Position numbers and translations under genes: made by a program
In this document: positions 34,970-43,314 of the stretch, piece after piece
Numbering within the stretch: the first letter of the stretch is position 1
Layout: the number at the start of each line of letters is the position of its first letter
NCBI GenBank assembly: GCA_902774005.1
Contig: CACYGK010000005.1
Coordinates: 1-64,000, forward strand
DNA from: an uncultured Bacteroidales bacterium
GTDB taxonomy: Bacteria; Bacteroidota; Bacteroidia; Bacteroidales; Bacteroidaceae
DNA: 64,000 nt
Direction of reading: 5' to 3'
The notes under the pieces: model-generated
The model's database searches: none
Seen by the model: the letters and a program-made list of their open reading frames with translations, nothing else
Told to the model about the DNA's origin: nothing

Positions 34970-37096
34970 TTACGTTGCTTTCGTTATCCATTGCGACAGC
35001 CATGTCGTTATGCGGCTGCCGGAATCGAGCGTCTGTTGCTGACTGCGTTTAGGCGAAAGGAAACTCTCTTCGCTTTCAGCCTGCTGATCGGGATAGATGA
35101 CGAGAAGCGAGGTTTTTGAGAAATACTGGGATAGCCATACTGACAACTTGTTGAACGAGGCATTCCACGACATACTGCCACGGCGTGCAGCAACCACGAC
35201 AAGAAGATGATCGGCATTGATTTCGTAACGCAGCGACGGAAGGTCGGTCCACACTTCCATGCTCTCATATTCAGCCCGGACTGTGCTGTGGCGTTCCCTC
35301 ATGTATGGGATAAGAGTCTGTGCAGTCTCTTCCGATGTATAGAATTCAAGCACACATCCCAGATCCTCTGCCATACGTGCCACACGGTTTATCCAACGGT
35401 AATATCCACGTTCGTATTGTGCCTTAGGAGGTACGGCAACAACGATTTTCCGCAGGGTGTTGGCAGGAATCTGCAGATTGACGATTGATATCTGACGGGC
35501 GATTCCATCGATAAGTCCGCTTGCGAATGTTCCGAAGAAACTGTCGGCAGTATGCTGTCGGTGATGCAGTCCGATAAGTATCTCGCTGGCATCGTTTTCA
35601 TAGAACGAATGGATAGTTGCCATCACGAAATTGACAGCCAGTCGCGTCTTGGTTTGAATAGGTACGTCGGCAGCCGAAGCCAATTGCGTAGCTATGCCGA
35701 GACACTCCTGAGAGTGCATCTTTGCCTCTTCAGTCAAGTCGGAATCGTTGATGATATTCAGACAGATAAGTCCACGGTTCAACTGACGGTTGCGCATCAT
35801 GAATGCCGTATCCATGATCTGTGGCACATTATCCAGATTATTGAGCGGAATGAGAATCTTCTCATCGTCGAGTGCAGTAGAATCACGACGTTCCGATGCA
35901 TTTCTGCTACCCATACCCATCTTTATGCCCTTTGAAGCCTGGTCGGTGATTATGCTACTGATGATACACGAAATAAGTATTGTTACGACTACACCGTCGA
36001 GCACAGCACCACTCATAAGAGGTTCGCCCGTATCGGGCATTTTGAGGTGTGTGCCTACGAGCACCATTGCCAAAGCTCCTGCAGCATGTGCCTCGGTAAG
36101 TCCGAACATCATCAGTCCTTGATAGCGATTCCATCGGAATAAACGACGAGTTATGGCAGCTGCCAGATATTTCGAGACTGTGCCTGCCACTACCATTACA
36201 AGAACCACAAAAGCAGCATTACCCTCATAGAAGAGAGGACGCACATTGACTAGCATACCAACACCTATCAGGAAATAAGGTATGAAGATGGCTCCTGCCA
36301 CAAATTCCAATCTGTTCATCAAAGGGGAGGTGCTTGGAATGAAACGGTTAAGCACCAATCCAGCGAGGAAAGCTCCGAAAATACCTTCCAGTCCGCACAG
36401 CTCTGCAGCCATCGCTGCCGAAAGGAAGACAACGGCGATAGTGAATGTGAAAAGCATGATGGGATCGCTGAATTTACGGAAAAAAACCCTTATTATCCGT
36501 GGCAGTACCCAGAACATGAACAATATGAAAATTCCAAAACGCAGGATGAAGAAAATCCAGAACAAAGCATCGATTCCATCGCCTTTTATCACCCCTGACA
36601 TACCAGCAAGGAAGAGAAGTGCAGAGAGCAGGGCTATCATTGTGGCAAGTACCGAAACCGTAACCGAAGGGTCGTTCGTCACTCCATATCTGCCTACTAT
36701 AGAATAACTGACCAGAGTGTGCGATGCAAATATACATGCCAAGAGTAACGAGGCTTCTATACTGTAATTCAGAAGGTAGAGTCCTGAGAACAGTCCGAAG
36801 AGGAAAGGTATGACAGTTGTTATCGTACCAAAAGCCACACCTCGCAAACGGTTCTGCTTCAGGTTCTGCATGTTCATCTCCAGTCCGGCAAGAAACATGA
36901 TGAAATAGATGCCTACTTTACCGAACATCTCGAACGAGGCATCCCTCTGCAACAGGTTCAATCCGTGTTCGCCGACCACGACACCCGCCAGAATCATCCC
37001 GACAAGATGCGGAATGCGCAACTTGCTGAAAATCATCGGGGCACTGAATATAATGCATACGACGATGAAGAATATCCAAGTCGGGTCGGTTATCAT
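34970..37096 (-). CDS. CPA2-type cation/proton antiporter with cytoplasmic Usp-like tail
   Basis: The 708-residue protein has about 12 transmembrane helices of the Na+/H+ exchanger (CPA2/Kef) type in residues 1-390 (IPHLVGMILAGVVVGEHGLNLL, FLAGLEMNMQNLKQNRLRG, GIFGAFLAGLVLNRFIP). A soluble part of about 310 residues resembles universal-stress-protein domains (ILIPLNNLDNVPQIMDTAFM, ILIGLHHRQHTADSFFGTF, KIVVAVPPKAQYERGYYRW). The ion is unknown (K+ or Na+). Its ATG overlaps the TPR-gene stop by one base. Confidence 0.9.
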   Translation of the reverse strand: MITDPTWIFFIVVCIIFSAPMIFSKLRIPHLVGMILAGVVVGEHGLNLLQRDASFEMFGKVGIYFIMFLAGLEMNMQNLKQNRLRGVAFGTITTVIPFLFGLFSGLYLLNYSIEASLLLACIFASHTLVSYSIVGRYGVTNDPSVTVSVLATMIALLSALLFLAGMSGVIKGDGIDALFWIFFILRFGIFILFMFWVLPRIIRVFFRKFSDPIMLFTFTIAVVFLSAAMAAELCGLEGIFGAFLAGLVLNRFIPSTSPLMNRLEFVAGAIFIPYFLIGVGMLVNVRPLFYEGNAAFVVLVMVVAGTVSKYLAAAITRRLFRWNRYQGLMMFGLTEAHAAGALAMVLVGTHLKMPDTGEPLMSGAVLDGVVVTILISCIISSIITDQASKGIKMGMGSRNASERRDSTALDDEKILIPLNNLDNVPQIMDTAFMMRNRQLNRGLICLNIINDSDLTEEAKMHSQECLGIATQLASAADVPIQTKTRLAVNFVMATIHSFYENDASEILIGLHHRQHTADSFFGTFASGLIDGIARQISIVNLQIPANTLRKIVVAVPPKAQYERGYYRWINRVARMAEDLGCVLEFYTSEETAQTLIPYMRERHSTVRAEYESMEVWTDLPSLRYEINADHLLVVVAARRGSMSWNASFNKLSVWLSQYFSKTSLLVIYPDQQAESEESFLSPKRSQQQTLDSGSRITTWLSQWITKAT

Positions 37097-38115
37097 TATT
37101 TCACTTTATCGTTTATCTTCTGAATGTGTTCCTTCACGTCGGTCGCCTCTTCCAAATCCTCCGGTTTCATCAACTCTACAGTACGGTCAATATAGCGCTT
37201 CGCACCGGCATAATCACCACGCAGGTACAATATCCATGCAAGAGTGTCGAGGTAGGTTGGATTGTCAGGGTCCAGTTCGTTGCTGCGTCTTGACATCTGC
37301 TCCGCCTCGTTCAGTCTCGTCTCGTTCAGAGCCAGGTAATAAGCGTAGTTGTTCAGAGCCATTGCATCATCGGGACGATACACCAGACACGAATCGTAAT
37401 ACTGAAACGCTCTTTCGTCGTTTCCTGCCTCATGATAAATGTCACCGAGCAATATGAATGCATCGGCTTTCTCCTTAAGAAGTCGGGGCAGCAGGTCGAC
37501 AGGCAATGTAGTGGTTGGAGAAGCCATTACCAGACTCTTCATTTCGTCGATGATTGCAACCACGTCGTTCTTCTGGGTGTATATCTTCACCTTCTCCAGA
37601 CTTATCTGGTCCGACTTTCCGTCTTTCACCTCAAGACGTTGCAATACACTCAAGACGCTGTCCTGCATATTCTGCGAAGCATAGGCATCGAGCATCATAT
37701 ACATCAGTTCCTGCTTATCGTTCCATTGACGGTTCATCTTTTCCAGCATTCCAATTGCCTCGGTAGGACGGTGTGTGCTGAAATAAATCTTCGACAGGAG
37801 GTCGGCATACCAATAATTGTTCGAGTCGCACTTCACAGCCAGTTCCATGTCGGTTCGTGCCACAGAGTCGCGACTCAGAAGCATCTCAAGCGGAGCTATG
37901 TAGTAAAGAACCTCTGCCGCCTGCGGATTGAGCCTTCTGCAGTGGTTTAGCAGTTCGTATGCAGTATCGAAATTCTGATTGCGCAGCTGACGCTGGGCTT
38001 CAAGAAAGAAAGCCGTCACGCGCATATCGGCTACAGGTTTCACGTCGTTCTTCTTCGGACGTGCCCATGCCGACACCGCAAACAACATACATATTATAAA
38101 TAATGTGTACTTCAT
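37096..38115 (-). CDS. Exported tetratricopeptide-repeat protein
   Basis: The 339-residue protein starts at 38115 with signal peptide MKYTLFIICMLFAVSAWA. A longer frame from 38202 would overlap dut and lacks a signal. The mature chain contains TPR units such as NFDTAYELLNHCRRLNPQAAEVLYYIAP, DERAFQYYDSCLVYRPDDAMALNNYAYYLAL and DYAGAKRYIDRTVELMKPED. TPR proteins are protein-protein scaffolds; the partner is not known. It begins one base after the dut stop and overlaps the antiporter start, so it is part of the dut operon. Confidence 0.86.
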   Translation of the reverse strand: MKYTLFIICMLFAVSAWARPKKNDVKPVADMRVTAFFLEAQRQLRNQNFDTAYELLNHCRRLNPQAAEVLYYIAPLEMLLSRDSVARTDMELAVKCDSNNYWYADLLSKIYFSTHRPTEAIGMLEKMNRQWNDKQELMYMMLDAYASQNMQDSVLSVLQRLEVKDGKSDQISLEKVKIYTQKNDVVAIIDEMKSLVMASPTTTLPVDLLPRLLKEKADAFILLGDIYHEAGNDERAFQYYDSCLVYRPDDAMALNNYAYYLALNETRLNEAEQMSRRSNELDPDNPTYLDTLAWILYLRGDYAGAKRYIDRTVELMKPEDLEEATDVKEHIQKINDKVK

Positions 38116-38116
38116 G

Positions 38117-38551
38117 TTATTTCGTTCCGCTGTGACCGAAACCGCCTGCGCCACGTTCCGTCTCGTCAAGGGTCTCCACCTGAATGAGTTCAGGCTGCTC
38201 ATGACGTGCTATAATCATCTGGGCGATACGTTCCCCGTCGTTTATCACGAAGGGTTCAGCAGACAGGTTTATCAGTATGACACACACCTCACCTCGGTAG
38301 TCGGCATCGATGGTTCCCGGAGTATTCAGAACGGTGATACCCTTCTTTATTGCCAGTCCGGAACGCGGACGCACCTGTGCCTCATAGCCTGCAGGCAGAG
38401 CCATGAACAGCCCTGTGGGCACCAGTACCCTTTCCATTGGTTTCAGTGTGATTGGTTCTTCGAGGTTTGCCCTCAAATCCATACCTGCCGACTGTGGCGT
38501 AGCATACTGCGGCAGCGGATGATGCGATTTGTTTATTATTTCTACTTTCAT
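38117..38551 (-). CDS. dut: dUTP diphosphatase
   Basis: It hydrolyses dUTP to dUMP and diphosphate, keeping uracil out of DNA and feeding thymidylate synthesis. The 144-residue trimeric-type enzyme has all five motifs: [13 protein letters not shown] (motif 1), [11 protein letters not shown] (2), [14 protein letters not shown] (3), [12 protein letters not shown] (4) and the C-terminal [11 protein letters not shown] (5). The start at 38551 ([14 protein letters not shown]) is chosen because it fits the family and lies about 20 bases after a -7-like box. The longer frame from 38650 would overlap the upstream kinase. Confidence 0.94.
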   Translation of the reverse strand: MKVEIINKSHHPLPQYATPQSAGMDLRANLEEPITLKPMERVLVPTGLFMALPAGYEAQVRPRSGLAIKKGITVLNTPGTIDADYRGEVCVILINLSAEPFVINDGERIAQMIIARHEQPELIQVETLDETERGAGGFGHSGTK

Positions 38552-38573
38552 AGTACTTTTTGATTTTTCGGCG

Positions 38574-38581
38574 CGAAGGTA
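38574..38581 (-). promoter_or_regulatory. -7-like box of the dut promoter
   Basis: CGAAGGTA is the complement of TACCTTCG, 22 bases before the dut ATG. The same variant box precedes cysS. Confidence 0.45.
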
Positions 38582-38615
38582 CGACTTTTTCTTGTTGTTT
38601 AATGCATTTTCCGGC

Positions 38616-39737
38616 TCAATATTCATATCCGCTTCCTCCCAGGAACTCACGCAACAGCGAATAAGGCGGGAAGTATTCTACCTTTATGCGGTGATATTTG
38701 TGCAACATCCTTATCAGTCGCTGAGCTTCCGGATATGCCTCTTCATCGGGTTTGACAGTTTCGAGAAGAGGGAGTGCCAACTGGCGTAAGACGCAATACT
38801 CATACTGGAACGAAGAATTGATATGTGCATCGGCATTCTCCTGGAATGGCAATATCCACTTCTCTTCACCCCGGCGCACAGAGTCCCATCGACTGAGGGT
38901 TTCCTGTACATTGGTATTACGGAATTGCGAGTCGCGCACTATGCGTCGCAGCAGACGGTTGTCGGTAGTGGGAAAAATCGAACTGTCACGATCGCGATAG
39001 ATAGTGAGTGCCGAGATGTAAATCTTGTAGAAGTATTCATCACTCAGGTCCGAACCTGACAAAAGGAGTGGGTTAAGGGCATGAATACCTTCAATCAGCA
39101 GTATGTTGTCCGTCTCCATATGCAGCACGCGGTCGGTCAGCACACTCCTTCCTATAGTGAAGTCGAATCGGGGCAGACGTACATCGCCTCCTTTCAGCAA
39201 TGTACCTATGTGCTCTTGCAGCAGGGGTAGGTTAAGAGCATAAATCGATTCCCAATCGGGCTTACCGTCAATATCCTTGGGTACAGAGTCGCCACGCATG
39301 TAATAGTCATCGAGCGACATACTCACGGGTTTGAGTCCCTGCTGTCGGAGAGCATAGGACAATTTCTTGCAGAACGTGGTCTTGCCACTTGATGAGGGTC
39401 CGGCTATGAGCACAGCTTTCACCTTCTGTCTTACTGCAATCTCCTCGGCAATACTACTGATGGCAGCCTCTTTCAATGCCTCACACACCTGTACCATGGT
39501 TCTTCCTCCACCGAAATCTATCACACCGTTGATGTAGTCGGCAGACGTGTCATATACTTTCAGTTTCTTACTTGATGTAGCATTGACATGTAACTGTGAA
39601 ACTAAAAAATTAATGGCTTCTGAGATGGTTTTTGGTGCATCATCAGGATTTATTTGCTCCGTAATGCGTAAAAAAGCCTCACTTACTTCGAACTTTTCAG
39701 AACTTTTAGTATTTTTGCGGCAGTTTTGTGTTGACAT
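38616..39737 (-). CDS. Uridine-kinase-like nucleoside kinase, N-terminally short
   Basis: The 373-residue P-loop kinase starts at 39737 ([11 protein letters not shown]); upstream in-frame starts lie beyond the promoter region and in the divergent gene. It has Walker [19 protein letters not shown] (near 112), [32 protein letters not shown] and a phosphate-lid region with [32 protein letters not shown]. It is therefore a phosphoribulokinase/uridine kinase-family enzyme. Larger Bacteroidota members (about 550 residues) carry an N-terminal TGS-type domain; here only about 95 residues precede the kinase, so that part is missing. It ends [13 protein letters not shown] as in the family. Confidence 0.84.
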   Translation of the reverse strand: MSTQNCRKNTKSSEKFEVSEAFLRITEQINPDDAPKTISEAINFLVSQLHVNATSSKKLKVYDTSADYINGVIDFGGGRTMVQVCEALKEAAISSIAEEIAVRQKVKAVLIAGPSSSGKTTFCKKLSYALRQQGLKPVSMSLDDYYMRGDSVPKDIDGKPDWESIYALNLPLLQEHIGTLLKGGDVRLPRFDFTIGRSVLTDRVLHMETDNILLIEGIHALNPLLLSGSDLSDEYFYKIYISALTIYRDRDSSIFPTTDNRLLRRIVRDSQFRNTNVQETLSRWDSVRRGEEKWILPFQENADAHINSSFQYEYCVLRQLALPLLETVKPDEEAYPEAQRLIRMLHKYHRIKVEYFPPYSLLREFLGGSGYEY

Positions 39738-39834
39738 AGTATCGTTCTTTTTTGTTTTGTATGGCAAAGAAACGAATATTTGGTGGATTGACAAAGACTG
39801 CAAGTCATAAATTCTTAAATAGTTAGAAAAAAAT

Positions 39835-41574
39835 ATGTCTGTTTGGGTATTCTTTAAACTTCTTGGCTCGCTGGCATTGCTCATGTTCGGTATGAAAACC
39901 ATGAGTGAGGCTCTACAGAAGATGGCGGGTCCTCAGTTGCGCCACGTCCTCGGTGCAATGACCACCAATCGCATTACAGGTATGTTCACCGGTATGCTGG
40001 TGACAGCCTCAGTACAGTCATCAACTGCCACTACCGTGATGACTGTTTCGTTTGTCAACGCCGGACTGCTCACTCTGGCACAGGCCATATCTGTCATCAT
40101 GGGTGCCAACATCGGTACTACCCTTACAGCATGGATTATGTCGGCAGGTATGTCATTCGACATTACTAATGTAGTATATCCGGCATTCTTCTTCGGCATA
40201 ATCCTCATATTCCTGAAGAAACACCGTTATGTAGGCGACTTCCTCTTTGGTCTGTCGTTCTTGCTTCTTGGTCTCGGCACACTCCGTCTCACAGGTACGG
40301 AGATGCGACTTGGTGAGAATCAGGCATTGCTCGAGTTCTTCTCATCGTTCGACCCCACATCGTTCTGGACCACACTCATTTTCCTCATCCTTGGTGGTGT
40401 GATGACATTCTGCGTTCAGTCGTCGGCAGCCGTTATGGCAATCACGATGATTCTCTGTTCCAGCGGAGCGCTGCCTATCTATCAGGGTATCGCACTCGTG
40501 TTGGGTGAAAACATCGGAACCACCATCACATCAAACCTTGCAGCCCTCTCAGCAAACACACAGGCTCGCCGTGCAGCTTTCTCCCACCTGTTCTTCAACT
40601 TCTTCGGAGTCCTCTGGATTCTGATAGTATTCCGTCCGTTCGTTGATGCAGTATGCGGATTCGTAGGTTATGACGTCACAATGGACAAAGATACAGTCGG
40701 AGCACAGGCATTCATGGCCAACTCAGCCAAACTGAGTTTCGTGCTCGCAGCCTTCCATACCTGCTTCAACGTCATCAATACCTTCATACTTATATGGTTT
40801 ATCCCACAGATTGAACGTTTCGTATGCTGGGTAATCAAACCGAAACGCGTTGATGAAGAAGACGAATTCCGTCTGCACTTCATTACTGCAGGTTTCATGA
40901 AGACCCCCGAACTTTCAGTCTTCGAAGCTCAGAAAGAGATTCAGTCATTCTCAGAGCGTATGCAACGCATGTTCGGAATGGTTCGCGAACTCCTCACCCT
41001 TTCTGCTTCCAGCAACAAGAAAGACCGCAAGGACGGTGAATTCAACAAATTGTACACCCGCATTGAGAAGTACGAGGACATCTCCGACAATATGGAACTC
41101 GAAATTGCGAAATACCTCGACCAGGTAAGCAATGCCCACCTCTCCGACGACACGAAGGGAAAGATTCGTGCCATGCTGCGTGAGATATCCGAACTCGAGA
41201 GTATCGGCGATGCCTGCTTCAATATGGCACGTACCATCAGTCGCAAGTACAACGGCAAGGAAGACCATTTCAACGAACGTCACTACGACCATATCCATCA
41301 GATGATGGACCTCACCGACCAGGCCCTCATTCAGATGAACGTACTCCTCGCCGGACGTAAAGATGCGTTCGATGTAAACCGTTCGTTCAATATCGAAAAC
41401 GAAATAAACAACTATCGTAACCAGCTGAAGTCGCAGAACATATCCGACATCAACAACCACGAATACAGCTATGCCGTAGGCACCATCTACATGGACCTCA
41501 TCAACGAGTGTGAAAAACTCGGCGACTACGTAGTCAACGTCGTTGAGGCTCGTATGGGAACAAGGCAGAAGTAA
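39835..41574 (+). CDS. Na/Pi cotransporter with C-terminal PhoU-like domain
   Basis: The 579-residue NptA-type transporter imports phosphate or a similar anion with Na+. It has two inverted Na_Pi repeats: LALLMFGMKTMSEALQKMAGPQLRHVLGAMTTNRITGMFTGMLVTASVQSSTATTVM near 12, and GGVMTFCVQSSAAVMAITM plus GENIGTTITSNLAALSANTQARRAAFSHLFFNFFG near 190-260. Each has the conserved QSS motif. The C-terminal 220 residues form a PhoU-like helical domain (ISELESIGDACFNMARTI, MDLINECEKLGDYVVNVVEA) that probably senses phosphate. It is divergent from the uridine-kinase-like gene and followed by a long 7-bp-period repeat and tRNA-Arg. Confidence 0.92.
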   Translation: MSVWVFFKLLGSLALLMFGMKTMSEALQKMAGPQLRHVLGAMTTNRITGMFTGMLVTASVQSSTATTVMTVSFVNAGLLTLAQAISVIMGANIGTTLTAWIMSAGMSFDITNVVYPAFFFGIILIFLKKHRYVGDFLFGLSFLLLGLGTLRLTGTEMRLGENQALLEFFSSFDPTSFWTTLIFLILGGVMTFCVQSSAAVMAITMILCSSGALPIYQGIALVLGENIGTTITSNLAALSANTQARRAAFSHLFFNFFGVLWILIVFRPFVDAVCGFVGYDVTMDKDTVGAQAFMANSAKLSFVLAAFHTCFNVINTFILIWFIPQIERFVCWVIKPKRVDEEDEFRLHFITAGFMKTPELSVFEAQKEIQSFSERMQRMFGMVRELLTLSASSNKKDRKDGEFNKLYTRIEKYEDISDNMELEIAKYLDQVSNAHLSDDTKGKIRAMLREISELESIGDACFNMARTISRKYNGKEDHFNERHYDHIHQMMDLTDQALIQMNVLLAGRKDAFDVNRSFNIENEINNYRNQLKSQNISDINNHEYSYAVGTIYMDLINECEKLGDYVVNVVEARMGTRQK

Positions 41575-41648
41575 GAAGTAAGAAGTAAGAGGTAAGAAGT
41601 CTTAAACCCTTAAACTCTCAAACTGACTCTCAACTCTCAACTTTACAT
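41574..41648 (+). repeat. Intergenic 7-bp-period repeat before tRNA-Arg
   Basis: Units AGTAAGA, AGTAAGA, AGTAAGA, GGTAAGA, AGTCTTA, AACCCTT, AAACTCT, CAAACTG, ACTCTCA, ACTCTCA fill the whole gap between the transporter stop and tRNA-Arg. The purine-rich units match those encoding the helicase tail at 16249-16400. Confidence 0.7.
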
Positions 41649-41651
41649 AGC

Positions 41652-41726
41652 GCTCTCATAGTTCAATGGATAGAACAAATCTCTCCTAAAGATTAGATCC
41701 GGGTTCGATTCCCGGTGGGAGTACCA
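41652..41726 (+). tRNA. tRNA-Arg (anticodon CCU)
   Basis: The cloverleaf has acceptor GCTCTCA pairing with TGGGAGT (two G-T pairs), D-arm GTTC…GAAC, anticodon stem AATCT/AGATT around loop CTCCTAA with anticodon CCT at 41685-41687, T-arm CCGGG-TTCGATT-CCCGG, discriminator A and encoded CCA (41724-41726). A terminator hairpin follows. It borders an accessory region, a usual position for integration next to a tRNA, although no integrase or att repeat was found. Confidence 0.93.
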
Positions 41727-41737
41727 AAAGAAAAAAG

Positions 41738-41770
41738 AAACGTCCGACACACTTGTTGTCAGACGTTTTT
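41738..41770 (+). terminator. Terminator of tRNA-Arg
   Basis: The stem AAACGTC…GACA / TGTC…GACGTTT has one mismatch and a loop of about 7 nt, followed by TTTTT. Confidence 0.8.
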
Positions 41771-41970
41771 CTTATTTTAAGTTTTACATCAAAAATCTTC
41801 CATCATTATGCATTCTACATTATGTCATCGGCTTTGCCGCTTCGCTCGTCGAAGAATTATGCATTAACCCTTACTCCATTGGTTTTATCATCGATTCGAT
41901 GAAGGAGATTTCCTCTCTAGTCCCACAACTACTTTTCAAATACCTGATTGACAGAAAAAAATGGTTTTTA

Positions 41971-42001
41971 TTTGCAGTTTCAGAAATAGTTCGTACTTTT
42001 G
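41971..42001 (+). promoter_or_regulatory. Promoter of the MntA/HepT pair
   Basis: TTTG (41971-41974), a 19-bp spacer and TACTTTTG (41994-42001). The ATG at 42020 is 18 bases downstream. The preceding bases 41771-41970 hold no gene or clear structure. Confidence 0.75.
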
Positions 42002-42019
42002 CGCCAAAGCAAAAGTGGT

Positions 42020-42310
42020 ATGAACACTCAGATGTCAAATAAAATCAGGAACTATTTCAAGACCCAGCCAGTTGAAAAGGCATGGGTGTTTGGTTCGTTT
42101 TCCCGTGGAGAAGAACGAGCTGATAGTGATGTTGACATCATGGTATCGTTTATTCCTGGCACTCATTTAGGTTTGAAATTCTTCCAAATGAATCTGGAAC
42201 TGGAACGTCTCTTGAAACGTCCCGTTGACCTCGTAGTTGAAGGTGATCTGTTGCCATTTGCCGAAAAAACAGCCAATCACGACAAAGTACTTGTATATGC
42301 GAGAACCTGA
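42020..42310 (+). CDS. MntA-like minimal nucleotidyltransferase (antitoxin)
   Basis: The 96-residue minimal nucleotidyltransferase has the pol-beta-type motif VFGSFSRGEERADSDVDIMV (23-42, with Gly25-Ser26 and Asp37, Asp39) and a third acidic strand PVDLVVEGD. In type VII toxin-antitoxin systems MntA transfers AMP to a Tyr of HepT and so silences it. The start at 42020 is placed by the promoter: the in-frame start at 41999 overlaps the -7 box. The partner gene begins 14 bases before this gene's stop. Confidence 0.87.
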   Translation: MNTQMSNKIRNYFKTQPVEKAWVFGSFSRGEERADSDVDIMVSFIPGTHLGLKFFQMNLELERLLKRPVDLVVEGDLLPFAEKTANHDKVLVYART

Positions 42311-42635
42311 AAGAGATAAAGCCAGATTGGAACATATTCTCAACGCCATCAAATGCATTGAAGAATATACCAATGGATATGATGCCGACAAACTACAAGC
42401 TGACAGATTGAGGCTTCATGCTACAATCTATAACGTCCAGATTATAGGAGAAGCCGTATATAAACTAACAAAAGAGTTTAAGAATCAACACCCAGAAACC
42501 CCTTGGAGCGTCATCGAAAAAATGAGGCATATACTGGTTCACGATTACTTTAGGATAAATTCTGACGTCCTATGGGATGTAATAGTCAAAGACATACCAT
42601 TACTGAAAACTCAAGTAGAAGATTATCTTGACTAA
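42297..42635 (+). CDS. HepT-like ribonuclease (DUF86, toxin)
   Basis: The 112-residue all-helical HepT/DUF86 protein. The catalytic R-X4-H-X-Y motif is intact in RHILVHDY (Arg77, His82, Tyr84), which is the RNase site and the AMP-modified Tyr region in studied pairs. The start at 42297 (MREPERDKARLEHIL) overlaps mntA by 14 bases, a usual arrangement; a longer frame from 42237 would lie inside mntA. A 13-bp terminator hairpin follows the stop. The pair therefore looks complete and functional, probably protecting an accessory region or acting in defence. Confidence 0.88.
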   Translation: MREPERDKARLEHILNAIKCIEEYTNGYDADKLQADRLRLHATIYNVQIIGEAVYKLTKEFKNQHPETPWSVIEKMRHILVHDYFRINSDVLWDVIVKDIPLLKTQVEDYLD

Positions 42636-42656
42636 AAACGCCCCCCCTTATAGAAA

Positions 42657-42690
42657 AAAGATGACCGTACGTTTCATACGGTCATCTTTT
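42657..42690 (+). terminator. Terminator of the MntA/HepT pair
   Basis: The perfect 13-bp stem AAAGATGACCGTA (42657-42669) / TACGGTCATCTTT (42677-42689) is followed by a short T-run. Confidence 0.9.
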
Positions 42691-42804
42691 GTGTGTATCT
42701 GGGATAGGCCATTTTATTCATCGTATCATTTGTCCTGTACCTGAACTTTTGAAAAGAAAACAAAAGATTTTCCTCATGGGCGAGTAAAAATTTCTCATTT
42801 TTTC

Positions 42805-42835
42805 TTTGTTTGTATTTTATAAAATACGATATTTG
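42805..42835 (+). promoter_or_regulatory. Probable promoter of the structured RNA
   Basis: TTTG (42805-42808), a 19-bp spacer and GATATTTG (42828-42835). The last differs from TAnnTTTG only in its first base. Confidence 0.5.
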
Positions 42836-42841
42836 CAGCGA

Positions 42842-43188
42842 CCAATGACCCTTTTAAGGGTTGGATGGTCCAATCTTAATGGATACCTGAGACTGAGCAC
42901 ACCATTTGTAAGGACAGTCAAAGGGGAAAAGGCGTTTACGGACGTTATCATTCTGCGACTTCAAATCTCGCAAGTTTGAATCACTTCACAGATGATAATG
43001 CAACGAGACGTCTGCGTGGGTAGATTATATTTCACCCTATACTATACACTATATATATAATGTATAGAAGAAGGTAACATATATAATCGCTTGGCGTGGG
43101 CTGGCTGCGTTGCTTATCCTTGAAGTGAGGCAATGCGAGAGCCAGAAGTCGGGGATGGGCAGAAGTAGAAACTCCCATGCCTTTTTTT
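42842..43188 (+). ncRNA. Structured non-coding RNA of unknown family (about 350 nt)
   Basis: This 680-base gap has no convincing ORF but strong RNA structure between a promoter and a terminator. The helices are: 42848-42861 (ACCCT…AGGGT); GACTG 42891-42895 / CAGTC 42915-42919; TTATCATTCTG 42945-42955 / CAGATGATAA 42989-42998, enclosing TTCAAA 42960-42965 / TTTGAA 42975-42980; CTATAC 43042-43047 / GTATAG 43062-43067; and CTGGCT-GCGTTGC 43101-43113 / GCAATGC-AGCCAG 43130-43145. The terminator stem is at 43152-43181. I could not place it as RNase P, tmRNA, SRP or group II intron RNA. A Bacteroidales-specific family such as Bacteroidales-1, or 6S RNA, is possible but not shown. Confidence 0.65.
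43152..43188 (+). terminator. Terminator of the structured RNA
   Basis: The stem GGGATGGG (43152-43159) / CCCATGCC (43174-43181) has one G-G mismatch and a 14-nt loop, followed by seven T. Confidence 0.7.
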
Positions 43189-43314
43189 GTTTCCAAACCA
43201 AAACATAGTATTCACGTCGAATTGGGGAGTTAATAGACAACTTTATATATTTATTCGTCTATGAAAGAATTAGAATCACTATTAAGGGAATGGAAGATTT
43301 TAAAGAATAAAATA

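Noticed and set aside
42842..43188. Group II intron, tmRNA or RNase P RNA
   Set aside because: No domain V or reverse transcriptase, no tmRNA tag frame with tRNA-like ends, and no RNase P core motif could be found.
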